Position numbers and translations under genes: made by a program. 64,000 nt of DNA from Megalopta genalis (Eukaryota; Arthropoda; Insecta; Hymenoptera; Halictidae): positions 25,819,271-25,883,270 of the forward strand of contig NC_135018.1 of assembly GCF_051020955.1 (NCBI RefSeq). The letters are read 5' to 3'. Below the pieces are notes generated by a model, which saw nothing but the letters and a program-made list of their open reading frames with translations, ran no database searches and was not told where the DNA came from. Positions within the stretch are counted from its first letter, which is position 1. Every line of letters starts with the position of its first letter. Below, one piece after another: positions 35,172 through 46,200 of this stretch.

Positions 35172-38044
35172 ATACGGAAGAATTTCGAATTATAAAAAGT
35201 CGATTTCACTGTCATCTATCCCGTAGAAGGTCCAATCGCGATTTCCAAAGCATCCTCGGTCCGTGGCGAAAGGGCGAGAGCATCGATCCGTCCGAGATCC
35301 AGCCAGAGGTACAAACTGTTAAAGCCGTTAAAACAAACAATAAAAGGAAATAAGTGGAAGGAGGCCCTTAAGAACAGCAGGACGATGCGTGGCCTGGCTA
35401 AATTGGGCGGAGTCCTTCTCTTAAGGGGTCCATGGAATTTTATTCTCCGTGGAAAAGAGGGCAAGGTGCACACTCGACTAGGCTTAGAAACCATAAAAGT
35501 AAGTGGTATAGATTTGAAACGGCGGTGGACGCCCGAGGACGCGAGAACGGGGGAACGTGGATAGAGCAGGATGACGAAAGAACATAGAGAGACGGGGGAT
35601 GCGGGGATGTGCAGGACGTGGGAGGGTTGTTACGAGCGGTGCGTTCAATTAACGGTGGTCGACGTGGTCCTGCCGTGCCACTGGTCACGGGGGTAGTTAA
35701 CGCTAGAGGCATACCTACTTACCTAAGGCAGTTTCTTTTTATGGCCGGACCACCGCTACAGGGGCAGTTTCTCGCTAATTGGTATCGAACTATTATTCTC
35801 CCTCATCAACGGCCCGCCCCACCCTTTCCAAACAATTCTTCGGATGGTGTTGCGATCGCGTGTCCCCCTTATACCCCTCTGCGAAAACCTATTGCGTGAC
35901 CGTTCTTCTTACCCCGGCAAGATTGAACGTTACGTGAGGCGGTTAATTGTCCGACGACGAAAATTCGGGGACCGATGCTCTCTTCGGGGCTCCTCGCGTG
36001 TCATCTGCTACTTTGCAAATTTCTGTCGATTCCACGGAAACACCGGATCGCTTGTCTACACCAGATTGAAACGCTAATTGAGACCCGGGTGGCATTTTCT
36101 GCCTCGGGGAGTACAGGGACTCTCTTGGCCGTTTCGCTCTTATAGAATAGCGGAGCCGGTTACTGTGCGGTGATGAATTGCTAAATTTACTATATACTTA
36201 TGGTCATAAGACATGTTGAATCTTTTCGTTCAAAAATTTGTCTATTCTTTCACTTTGTTTGTTTTTTAATGAAAAAATTTGATGTGTCAGCATTTGGGGT
36301 CACCGATTCATCACTGCGGTGAATATCGCTAGGAAGAAAATCCGTGGCAGAATAATCAGGAAATTTCCCAAGTGTCTCGCGTTTTCGTAGAAGCCTCGGC
36401 GAGTATAGCCTAGCTACATTGATACAACGTTTCTCCGAAAAAGAAAAATTCTCGGTGGAAATTGGTGGGACAGTAAGAAGACGCGGAATCGGTTATCGCG
36501 CCGACATTCGCAGTCGAGGCTGACACTACATTGGGGTACGTCACTTGGGGCGAAAATAAGCGGCGGTAGAAAAATGCGAAAATTATTGATATTGCCCGGG
36601 TCACATATCATTGTCTGGGGGATATAGACGTCGTCCTCCGTGCCGCACCGTCTTCCATATAACTTTTCTCGATCTAACGCGCGGCATCGCGAGAGCATCG
36701 GCTTCGGCGAGGTGATACTACGGGGGTGGGAACAGAGTGGCGGGGATGGGGAAAGGGTACCGGGGCTGTAGACGGGTTTGATATATTCTAGTAATATTTT
36801 TCGATCATCGCGTGCTACGAAGATTTATAAAGGAGAACGGTATAGGCTTCCGGCCACCTGATCGCAAGTTACTATCTGAGAAGCACTCTTCTTCGGGGGT
36901 GGAAACGCTTTCGTTCCGGGACACTGGATTATAAAGCAGTTGCCGAGTGTTTTATTGTCTTTAATCTGTCTCGAGATTGAAAATTGAGGCTCTGTTTTCT
37001 TAAACAACTTCCTTGGATTTTCCTGCTTCTTTTGGCCTGTCTCGTTCGGTTCAACTCTTTGGAGCACACTTCTTGAGGGTGCAAATGTTGCTTAGTGTTG
37101 CATTGTCTTTAACGCTAATCTTATCATAGACGTGTGAAATGACTCTTTCCAAATATTCTGGCAAAATTTCTTACGTATGTATAATGTTATCACATCGCCA
37201 TTTGACTTTTATTATAATTTGAATCCCCAATGAATCTTTTATTGTTCATTTCTCTCTTACATATTTTTTTAACGAGTACTATATGTAGTTTGGTTTAACT
37301 ACCGCGACGGATTATTTGACCCATGGATGGATTGATGAATCTATATTTAGTAAATTGAGAAAACTTTCCCAAATAATTTCTGTTGCGTTCAATTTTATTT
37401 ACAAGCATGTCAATATGAATCAAAGACTTCATTATCATTTGATCATCAAAAATAGGCTAAGTTAATTGTAATAATTAAGCTATACATAACATAAAAATAT
37501 TCTCAAACTCTTTGGATGTATTTAAAATTTTAGTTTTAACCCAGTCATTTTTGTCAAAAATGCATGAAATTCGCAATCTAATTATTATTCACGAAATAAT
37601 CGACTGGTATGAGAGTCGAAAGACAATCACCGGTTTCAGAAATATCTTTTGAATTGTTGTATGTTTTCTACTGCCAATTATTTCGCGAAGTAAATATCGC
37701 AGACCACATAGAAGCGTAAATCATAGATTAAGATCGAGGTTCGTGGATCGTAAGAACAAACGAGCCTCTAGGTAATGGCTGACCGAACGATCGAGGTTTC
37801 TACCCTCCCGTTTAAAGGACCGTTCGATTAACCGTGTTACATTCTGATACAACCTTTGGGACACTCTATGTTGCGGTTGGGATTGAACCAATGAACTCCC
37901 AGGGATTCTCATTCTAGTCATTAACTCTGTACAACAAAATGTATGGAAAAGACGTAAACCGAAGAAAGAACCGGTCGATATAATGCTTCCAGGATACGTA
38001 GCATAAATAAAACTAATAATGATGTTCGTTTCTTAGGAGTATCA
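35172..38044. other. CpG-rich islands, AT-rich tail, no recognised gene
   Basis: Islands lie at 35220-36140 and 36340-36770. On the minus strand a TATAAG box (35873-35868) lies about 150 bases upstream of a strong donor TTAG|GTAAGTAGG at 35723, which could mark a small first exon. At about 36163 and 36321, GTGATGAAT and its complement form the ends of a possible 160-bp inverted-repeat element. Beyond 36800 the DNA is AT-rich with nothing recognisable. Confidence 0.35.
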
Positions 38045-38048
38045 TTAA

Positions 38049-38258
38049 CACTAAACCTACCGCGGTCAAAGTGACCGCTTTCTTATTTTGCAATTCTGCA
38101 AAGTTCCGAGACTCTTTCGTGGAAAACGCTTGAATAAGTTATTATATTATTGGAGCAAGTTTTATAATAAAAACTTTACAAATTCTAAATAAATTCGGTC
38201 TTCTCACTTTTGTGAAGCAGTACATGCCAGTTAGTATTACTGCTTGATAGGTTTAGTG
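38049..38258. mobile_element. TTAA-flanked piggyBac-type miniature element
   Basis: The ends CACTAAACCTA (left) and TAGGTTTAGTG (right) are exact complements, each next to TTAA (38045-38048, 38259-38262). Just inside the left end, GCGGTCAAAGTGACCGC is a small palindrome. The sequence is 210 bp and non-coding. Related ends occur at 44842, 6502 and perhaps 17415. Confidence 0.75.
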
Positions 38259-38717
38259 TTAACATCAATAGAAACATCACCACTAGACAGCGCATTTAAT
38301 GTATTTACGAGAAAAACGAGCAGGCGCAAGAAGAACGACACGAGAAAGATTAAAGGAATTGAAAAATAAGAAAACATTTTCGACAAGAAAATAATTAATT
38401 ACGGATGTAATTTACATTGTAAATTACAATGTATAACATTACATTTGCATGTAATTTAATTAAAAAAGAAGGAACAATTTCTTTCATCCGAAAACAGACA
38501 CTTGAATATAAATAAATCAACGATTCTTTACCAGTCTGATTTACAAACCGCAGAAAGTGATCGTTATAGAAAATTTGTCGAATTAAAATCTTCAAATAAC
38601 TTATCATATTTCAACGAAGAATAATTTATGCCCAAAATCTGTACTCGTCGCTTCCACGTAAAAGGTCTAACATCTCTCGACAGAAACATCAATTAACAAA
38701 ACCGTGTCTTATTCCAG

Positions 38718-38848
38718 AAAGATCACAGATTTTGTCGAATACTTTCTGGCGAAACGATCAGCTCGAGAAGGGCGCAGCGAGTTTAGTGAAGCGATACCGG
38801 AGGGTCGGGCACGTCTGCATTTAGGATGGCTAGACGATAACGCCGAAG
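38718..38848 (+). CDS. Candidate internal exon (plus strand)
   Basis: TCTTATTCCAG precedes 38718, a plausible acceptor. The frame reads KITDFVEYFLAKRSAREGRS, then an acidic/arginine stretch and HLGWLDDNAE, and could end at GAAG|GTCAGT, a weaker donor. It starts by completing a codon that lacks one base, which fits the two bases left over by the segment ending at 30092. Without splicing the frame ends at TAA 38887-38889. No domain is recognised, and the GC-rich composition makes a chance frame possible. Confidence 0.25.
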
Positions 38849-38849
38849 G

Positions 38850-39663
38850 TCAGTTAAACTGTTCGGAAACTCCCTGGCTTTCCAATTAAGTAAAGATCCA
38901 GGCAACTAAGGGTCGTGTGGCGCAGTTGACCGCGCGTTTAACACTACATAAATCGCGGTCCGTCTTATTGGTCCTTGATCTAATTACCTTCCGATGCCAC
39001 CGTTCGAGTCCCATGACGTCGACCTACTTCGAGGGATTATTCGGTACCCGTAATATCAAACCCACCCCATTGATCCTTTGATCTTGCGAGGTCAGCTCAA
39101 TCATCGTTTAAAATCGTCCACTAATTTGCAGGATTCTCCATCCTCGCTCTAGCAATTAAGGGAGTATTCTAGTCTAGAACGAGTTTCCCTTTGTCCTTCC
39201 TTGGTATTATTTTTTATAAAGAAACTATGTAACTTCTTTCGTCGGCGTTTATCATACATATTTGTTATTTTTTCAACAATATGTACAAAAACAAGACAAA
39301 TTCTTAATCAGGATGCGTTTGGCTTTTGCAAGAACCACGAGGGAAGGAAGAAAGTGATAATTAAAGAAGAGGCAGTATTTTGCAGTTGAAATATCGATTT
39401 CTGTTGGTTCTTTTTAACATTAGCCAACTAACAAAAAATAGAAAAAATAATGATTTTGACTTTATTGTGGTTCGGACTATAGCGACACTGTACATTCATA
39501 TCCACATATTTGGATATGAATGGAATCAATCAAGTAGATCTTAAGATGTCATGACAATCAATTTAAAAAACATAGTTTCGAGAAAAACGCGTTTAAAGTT
39601 GTTTTGTTTCATTTAGATAAAAATCATGCAGCCAATAAACGAGGTGCAAGACTCGAATAATCG
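38850..39663. other. No recognised gene
   Basis: Unique sequence of mixed composition, AT-rich after 39180. A tRNA-like A box (TGGCGCAGTTGA, 38917) and B-box-like GTTCGAGTCCC (39003) are too far apart and do not fold as a tRNA. Confidence 0.35.
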
Positions 39664-39758
39664 TAATAATAAATATAATAAATATATAATAAATATATAA
39701 TAAACATATAATAAATATATAATAAACATATAATAAATATATAATATATAATAAATAA
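39664..39758. repeat. 11-bp AT-rich tandem repeat
   Basis: About eight units of ATAATAAATAT or ATAATAAACAT. It ends next to the partial miniature element at 39778 and occupies the place where that element's left arm would lie. Confidence 0.8.
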
Positions 39759-39777
39759 TCGTAATAATCGAATAATC

Positions 39778-39836
39778 TCTTTCTAAATTGTCCATTTTTG
39801 TTTACAAGCTGAAGGAAAATTAGGGAGAATTTACTG
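39778..39836. mobile_element. CAGTAAATTC miniature element, copy 3 (right half)
   Basis: AAATTGTCCATTTTTGTTTA followed by CAAGCTGAAGG and the terminal GAATTTACTG match the right arms of the copies at 15601 and 35044. TA follows (39837-39838). The left arm is missing. Confidence 0.65.
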
Positions 39837-39838
39837 TA

Positions 39839-42529
39839 CTTTCAGAAAATAAAATTAAAAGAAATTTAAATTTAAAATTAAAAAAAAATTGGTGAAGGTT
39901 CTACACTAGAATATGTACATCCTTAATGACGGATTGAACGTCCGCTGATTGCGTCTGATTTAGAAAATAAAAATATGTCGGTACCGTTTAACGTAAAATG
40001 GCGAATTACTCGGACGGATGTGATCCTATTTTCGAAAATACGCGCGCCCGCACGTTCCCGGATTCCCCGTGCGACTGGAAAACAATTTCAATGTAATCTG
40101 TTTACGGGAATGGCGGTCCAATTAGAACGACTATTCACGGTGTGTAAACGTTAATGTCACCGCGCCACGATTATTCGATATATTTCGGTTTGTTCGCGAA
40201 TTTTCGAATAGTGCGGCCTCCCTTCCCCGGAAGGGAATATTCCAGCGGCGCGCGATCATTGTCGGGCTGTCCGGAAATTAAATGAGTTTCTTAACGTACC
40301 GCTAATGAAATTGCCCCGATGATTTCATCGAAAATACAATCAAATCTCCCGTGCAAATAATTAATTTTTTCCGGGATTTTTCATCCTCCGGTATCCCCTG
40401 TTCGTATTTCTATTGTCCTGTAATTCTATATTTTCGCTGTATTAATTCATGAACGTGGAGCGAGTAACGACTTTGTTGCTATGCTCCTTGAAATTGTAAT
40501 GTTTAAACTGCTGTTGAAATTACTGAACCAATTTTGCATATTTTATAACTGCAGCGAAAATAGAATGAATTTGAACGTGAATTTATGGGCATAAATGCGA
40601 ATATTCGAATATTTATCGCGTCCCAAAAATTATCAAATAAATCTTCCATATTCTACAATTACCATAGAGATCAAATTAATTTGCACTGTAATAAATGGCT
40701 ACAAAAGTAATTTTGTTATTAACTCATTTTACTGTCCAAAATTATAATGTTTATCGTGCACCAAAAATATGACTAAACAAATCCAGTATATTCGAAAATT
40801 GTAGTAATAAAGGTAAAATTAGTTTGTACCGCGATTTTGGGAGGAAAATTTGGAAAATGGATTAGAATCCGAAGTCGGTTTTTTCCGATGTAATTTCATT
40901 TCCAGGATTTACAACGTGCCCGCCGATCGTGTAACGTGGATGTCGGGACATCGATAAACGTCGACAGTGTCGGACAAACACATAAACAAACATTTACATT
41001 TAATTGGTGGACGGCGTGGCTGAGTAATAGCCGGCCGTCTCAGTTTCGAAGCGTTTCGATGCGATCGTCACTCTTCCGCGGTTCATGATCCTCTCGTCCG
41101 AGCAGAAAAATTTGCTTCCACGTCGAAATAGTGACGGATGCTCGGTCAGCTCAGTCATTGAGTGATTAATCGATCCGAGACAGCGCGAGCGGGTTTTAAA
41201 TCGCGATTTAGTGTCGCCATCACGGTGTACAGAACATTCGACGAATCGAATTTCGGCTGTGAAAGTTTTTCCTGGTAGGAAATAAATTTCTGGACATAGA
41301 TCGTCACGAAAGCTGCAGACACCATTTTTTTGTTTTAAATATCTCATGCATTCTTTCGGTGGCTACAACAAATGGTTAAAACGTCTGTGTCGGAAATAAT
41401 ATAATAATATTATATCCTCTAATTTCTTCATATATACAAAAACGAAAAAAGGCGGTACGTGTATAAATAATTCATATGTTGAAACATGATCCGAAGTAGT
41501 TTAATTCTTTATGTAGGTGTCACGAGGTGATTGATGCAGTTTCTGTGCACTTTTGCTGTAGGATAGTTAACAATTGATTGACGTGTTCTTAATAATTGAT
41601 GAATCAGTGAAATAAACAGTTGTGCGTTACTTCGATACTCGGAATGAATAAATCGGCAAGATCAAGGGAGGAATAAATTTATGGAGCAGGTTCAATCCAA
41701 AGTTCTCACGAATCGCGTTAGAAGGCCGCCTCTAATTGGTTTTATTGATACGTTAATTGGTTATTGCCTTCGAGTGATCGTAAAGGTGTATCGCTATCGT
41801 ACCAATAAAACATTTCAGTCGCGTTGCATGATCGCGATCAACGGTTCCCTCTGCCACGAATACTTTTCAGTCGTTCGAACTCTTAGCTTTGATTAACCCT
41901 TTCACAGCACGGTATTAATTGAATAAACCGCGCCTTTCGTGTTCGATTTTACAACTCTCCTTTACGAAAAAACGAAATCTTATTTTGGTCCTCTCCCGAC
42001 TTAGAAGACAATAAAATAAAATCGAATACTTTGTATACGTACGTTCTGAATTAAATGACAATATGTTGATGTGATCCCAAAAAGAGTTCTACTGCTTGAA
42101 CATAATCATTTGATTATTATCATTTAATTATTATATTATATATATTATGTTACATTATATATATATATATATATGATATCATTGTTGGATTTTATTATAT
42201 GTATGTAAATAATTATCTCCAACTTATTTGCGTCGTTAGCATATAATGTAATAATTTATTACTAATCATATATATTTGTCAATAATCTTGCAGGTCTTAC
42301 ATGATTATTTTTTCACTGACCACGAATTCTAATCAATCTTATCCATGCTGTACACATATGAACGTCTTTCTTCACTTGTATGCTTTATAAATCGTTGGAA
42401 TATTAAGTTTTTAATATTTCAGAAATCTGTATAAAATGGGACAAAGAAAATATGGTGGCTTTAAAAATATTAAAGATCATCAAAACGAAATAAAATGATC
42501 ATTTAAAGAAAATCATAAAAGAATCCAAA
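39839..42529. other. AT-rich DNA with two GC-richer patches, no recognised gene
   Basis: A GC-richer patch at 40020-40330 and another at 40900-41300 are separated by AT-rich DNA. The minus-strand frame 41000-41347 (115 codons, Cys- and Arg-containing) has no recognised domain or signal peptide. A (TA)n run lies at about 42150-42173. Confidence 0.35.
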
Positions 42530-42533
42530 TTAA

Positions 42534-42663
42534 CCCTTTAACCGCGGGAAACATGGAATTTACGTTCTAAATATTTTGTAAAACCTAGCAAAGAAGCTAA
42601 ATTTAAAAACTTTTAAATTTTAAATTTAGTTAAATTTCGTTTTATTGTGAACGCGGTTTAAAT
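42534..42663. mobile_element. Probable eroded TTAA-type miniature element
   Basis: TTAA (42530-42533) is followed by CCCTTTAACCGCGG. On the right, CGCGGTTTAAATG is a near-complement ending at GTAA, one change from TTAA. The interior is AT-rich. Arms are short and diverged, so this is tentative. Confidence 0.35.
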
Positions 42664-43579
42664 GTAAATCAGTGAACGTGAAAAAATGTACAGAATGGGT
42701 GCGAAGTGAGATGTAAGACTTAGTTCATTAAGCATTTCTTGTTATTACAGTAAGCGTTTTCAGTTTCTGCTATTCTAAATCCAACAAAAAATGCAGCGGG
42801 AAGTTAAGAAATTGAAGACTTAATTTACTAGCCGATTTTCGTTCTGAAATGCCAAAGAAAAAATTGATACGATCGAATAATTACGGTCGAAGAATCCTCG
42901 AAAAACGGCGGTCGATATTCTAGGCGGTCGGAACGCGGTCCCCGACACGCCACGGCAATAATACAACGATATTTCACATCAAGATCGTATTCGCTGCCGG
43001 GAAGAAAAATGACGGTCACCGGTAACTCCCAGGCGAAATTCATTTTGACAGATTTCATACATTGAATTGATGTTTATATGTCGCGTTTGCCGGAAGATAA
43101 GCCGGCCGGGAAAGTGTCTACCATCCTGACGACCTGATGGATATGTTTCGGACGGACAAAACTTCGACCACCGCGTCGTCCACGATACATATAATCCGTC
43201 CGAGGGATCAAATTCTTATAAAGGACGAGGTCGGGGACAGAGACAGTGGTTGGAAGACGAACTTTAAGGATTTTCATCCCCCTCCACCATTGACCGGCGT
43301 AATTCTCCTCCACGGATATCGGCCTTTTTATAGGAGCAAACCGCCCCCCTTTGTCATATTCCGTCGATCTTTGACGAAAAATGAAACGCCGCGCTACAAC
43401 GGGGGAAACACTTGGCTTCTTTTGGGCGAGATTTAATATCTACAGAGACGTATTATCTACTTGGAGACGATGATGTGGAAAATTCTGTTTAATTAAATAA
43501 TCATTATTACGCGATTTCCTGTTGTTCAAGTCTCCATCGAATGGATTTTTAAATTTCTGCACATCGTTTGTGCGAGTAT
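42664..43579. other. CpG-rich island, no recognised gene
   Basis: Positions 42880-43430 are CpG-rich with chance frames on both strands. The rest is AT-rich. Confidence 0.35.
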
Positions 43580-43700
43580 CACAGTTGGGCAAAATTTTAT
43601 TCAGATAACGAATAAAATCTTATTCGACACTATAGAATAAATATCCGATCGAATAAAAATTTATCCGAATAAGAATTCATTCGAGCTAGAATTTATTCGT
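43580..43700 (+). repeat. Interspersed GAATAA-rich repeat with hAT-like end, plus orientation
   Basis: The segment starts CACAGTTGGGCAAAATTTTA and then carries GATAACGAATAAAATCTTAT and further GAATAA/ATTCG motifs in the same order as 11037-11162 read on the minus strand. It is therefore a dispersed repeat. The far end is not defined. Confidence 0.5.
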
Positions 43701-44780
43701 ACAGGAATTCATATGGAAAATAATCGATCTTAATAAGAATGGAAAAACATAGTGTTTTTTCATATCGATTTATTTCTTCCATATTTCTCTTTACGAGAGG
43801 CCGATATTAAATATTTCACTGACGAGATTGTCAAAATAAATTTTTAAATGGTTCACTGTGGTTTCTTTTGGATACGGAAGATTTTTTAATTGTTCCATGT
43901 GGTTGATGCTGAACCACATAACTACGTGTAAACTGCCGTAAAATATGTAGAACATTTGCAGGGTTTGGTTAGAATATTTGGGGCAGCATTGTTACAGTAA
44001 CGACAAATATTTGACACTGGAAAGATGTTACGACCGAGAAGACTGTGAAACGAAGATGAGGAGAAAAGGACGGAAAACCTAGAGGGTTGAAACGAGAATT
44101 GCCAAGGTACATCTGAACCCTATCCACTGGGTATTCGGAATTGACCGCCGGAATACGCCATGGTAATATCAGTCTCCGGATTTTATGGGTTGTTTCGTTA
44201 CTGACAGTGGTTCTCAATAGACAGGAAATCTTGTGCTAAAGTCACCTGAGAAGCAACTGTGAAACAACAAAACGAACACTGGAAACACAACATTTGCCAA
44301 AAATCAATGACATTAAAATTCATGAAATTCAATCATATTAATCATACAAATTTATTTAATCTCTCTGAATTCTAATTCTGCGGAATGATCTATAAATATT
44401 ATTTACTCTTCTCGTATAAAATTCCAAATTATACTGTACTTTATTATTTTTATTTGAATAGATTTCTTGAAGAAAATGGCAGAAATCATTGTTTCAATAA
44501 GAAAGAATAGTCTCTTAAATTTATATGCATATTTACATGTTGGAATGTTAATTACAACTTATTGAAATTATTTAAAAGAAAAATAAGATCGCGCCTGGCT
44601 CCTTCGTCCTGCAATTGATGCACACAATTTTTATTTTGCAGACTGTTAATTACTTTCGCTTCTTATTTAACTTAATGAAAAGATTGAATTTATTTAGATT
44701 CTCCGCGATTTTGTTGTATTTATGCGTCAATTAAGGAATTCGTTGAATCATTTGCTCTGAAAATGTCTTTGTAATGTCAA
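43701..44780. other. AT-rich DNA, nothing recognised
   Basis: Mostly AT-rich. An 82-codon minus frame at 43969-44217 has no recognised features. Confidence 0.35.
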
Positions 44781-44789
44781 CAGTATCGA

Positions 44790-44842
44790 AACAAAAAAAA
44801 AATACGAAACCAGTCATTCTGACCGGTACGGTAAGATTAGTA
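44790..44842. mobile_element. Right end of a TTAA-type element of the 38049 family
   Basis: Read on the minus strand from the TTAA at 44843-44846, the sequence TACTAATCTTACCGTACCGG followed by TCAGAATGAC parallels the left end of the element at 38049. It contains the palindrome-like ACCAGTCATTCTGACCGGT. No left end is seen. A (GA)n microsatellite starts a few bases beyond the TTAA. Confidence 0.45.
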
Positions 44843-44847
44843 TTAAC

Positions 44848-45459
<612 letters not shown>

Positions 45460-46200
45460 TGAGTGGACTTGAGATAGTATTATGCAAATCGAGATTTTTC
45501 TCCCGGTTAAATATTATTTACCCCCACTCCGCGTTCAATCGACTATTTTTTCTCGCAACTAATCTACCCGCGATTTATCTGATTAACCTATCGGACTCGA
45601 AAACCATTCAGCTTCGTTTCGTTCCAAAATCGGGGCACGTATATTTTTTCTGTTGGTTTTCACTTGATGCACTATCACTTCCTGTAGTATCACTTCCTGC
45701 TCGTTTTATAAATTTCAGTTAATCTTTCAATTGTGCGGAATTTGTTTTTAGAATCTAAGATATATTGTTCATCGCCACTTTAATTGTCCATTTATTTCAA
45801 CAGCAAATATACAATCAATTTGCCATTTTATGCGATTATTCTATTGACCTCGATCCATTTGGCAGCCTATTATTCTAGAAACGGGACATATTTATTTTTG
45901 TTATTGGTTTTCACTCGAGGTACAGATCACTCGCCGTCAGTTTTACAAATGTTTCATCGTTTTTCAACTTTCAGGAATTTTTGCAGAATCGAAGAAATAT
46001 ATTCTTCGACTTCTATTTGTATTATCTATTTATTGGAACAGCAGATACAAATTCTAACCTCTGATTAATTTATCCGATTATTCTATCGGTTCCCAAATCT
46101 ATTCAGCAGCCTATTGTTTTGGAAACCAGACATTTGTTTTTTCTACTGATTTTCATGCGAAGTATATTACCTACGAGAAATTTTGAAAGTCTTCAAGAAC
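45460..46200. repeat. Diverged tandem triplication, about 245-bp unit
   Basis: Three segments share the order: CGATTATTCTATNG, a CTCGAANCCATT-like block, CAGCCTATT, a GAAACNGGNCA block, then TTTTTNTTATTGGTTTTCAC. The blocks fall near 45590-45670, 45840-45920 and 46080-46160. Similarity is clear but reduced, so the duplication is old. No frame is kept across all units. Confidence 0.6.

Noticed and set aside
37850..37920. B-box-like GGTTCAATCCC on the minus strand
   Set aside because: No A box or cloverleaf can be built around it.
38909..39025. tRNA gene or tRNA-derived SINE head
   Set aside because: An A-box-like TGGCGCAGTTGA and a B-box-like GTTCGAGTCCC are present, but they are about 85 bases apart. 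The T stem does not pair and no anticodon arm can be folded.
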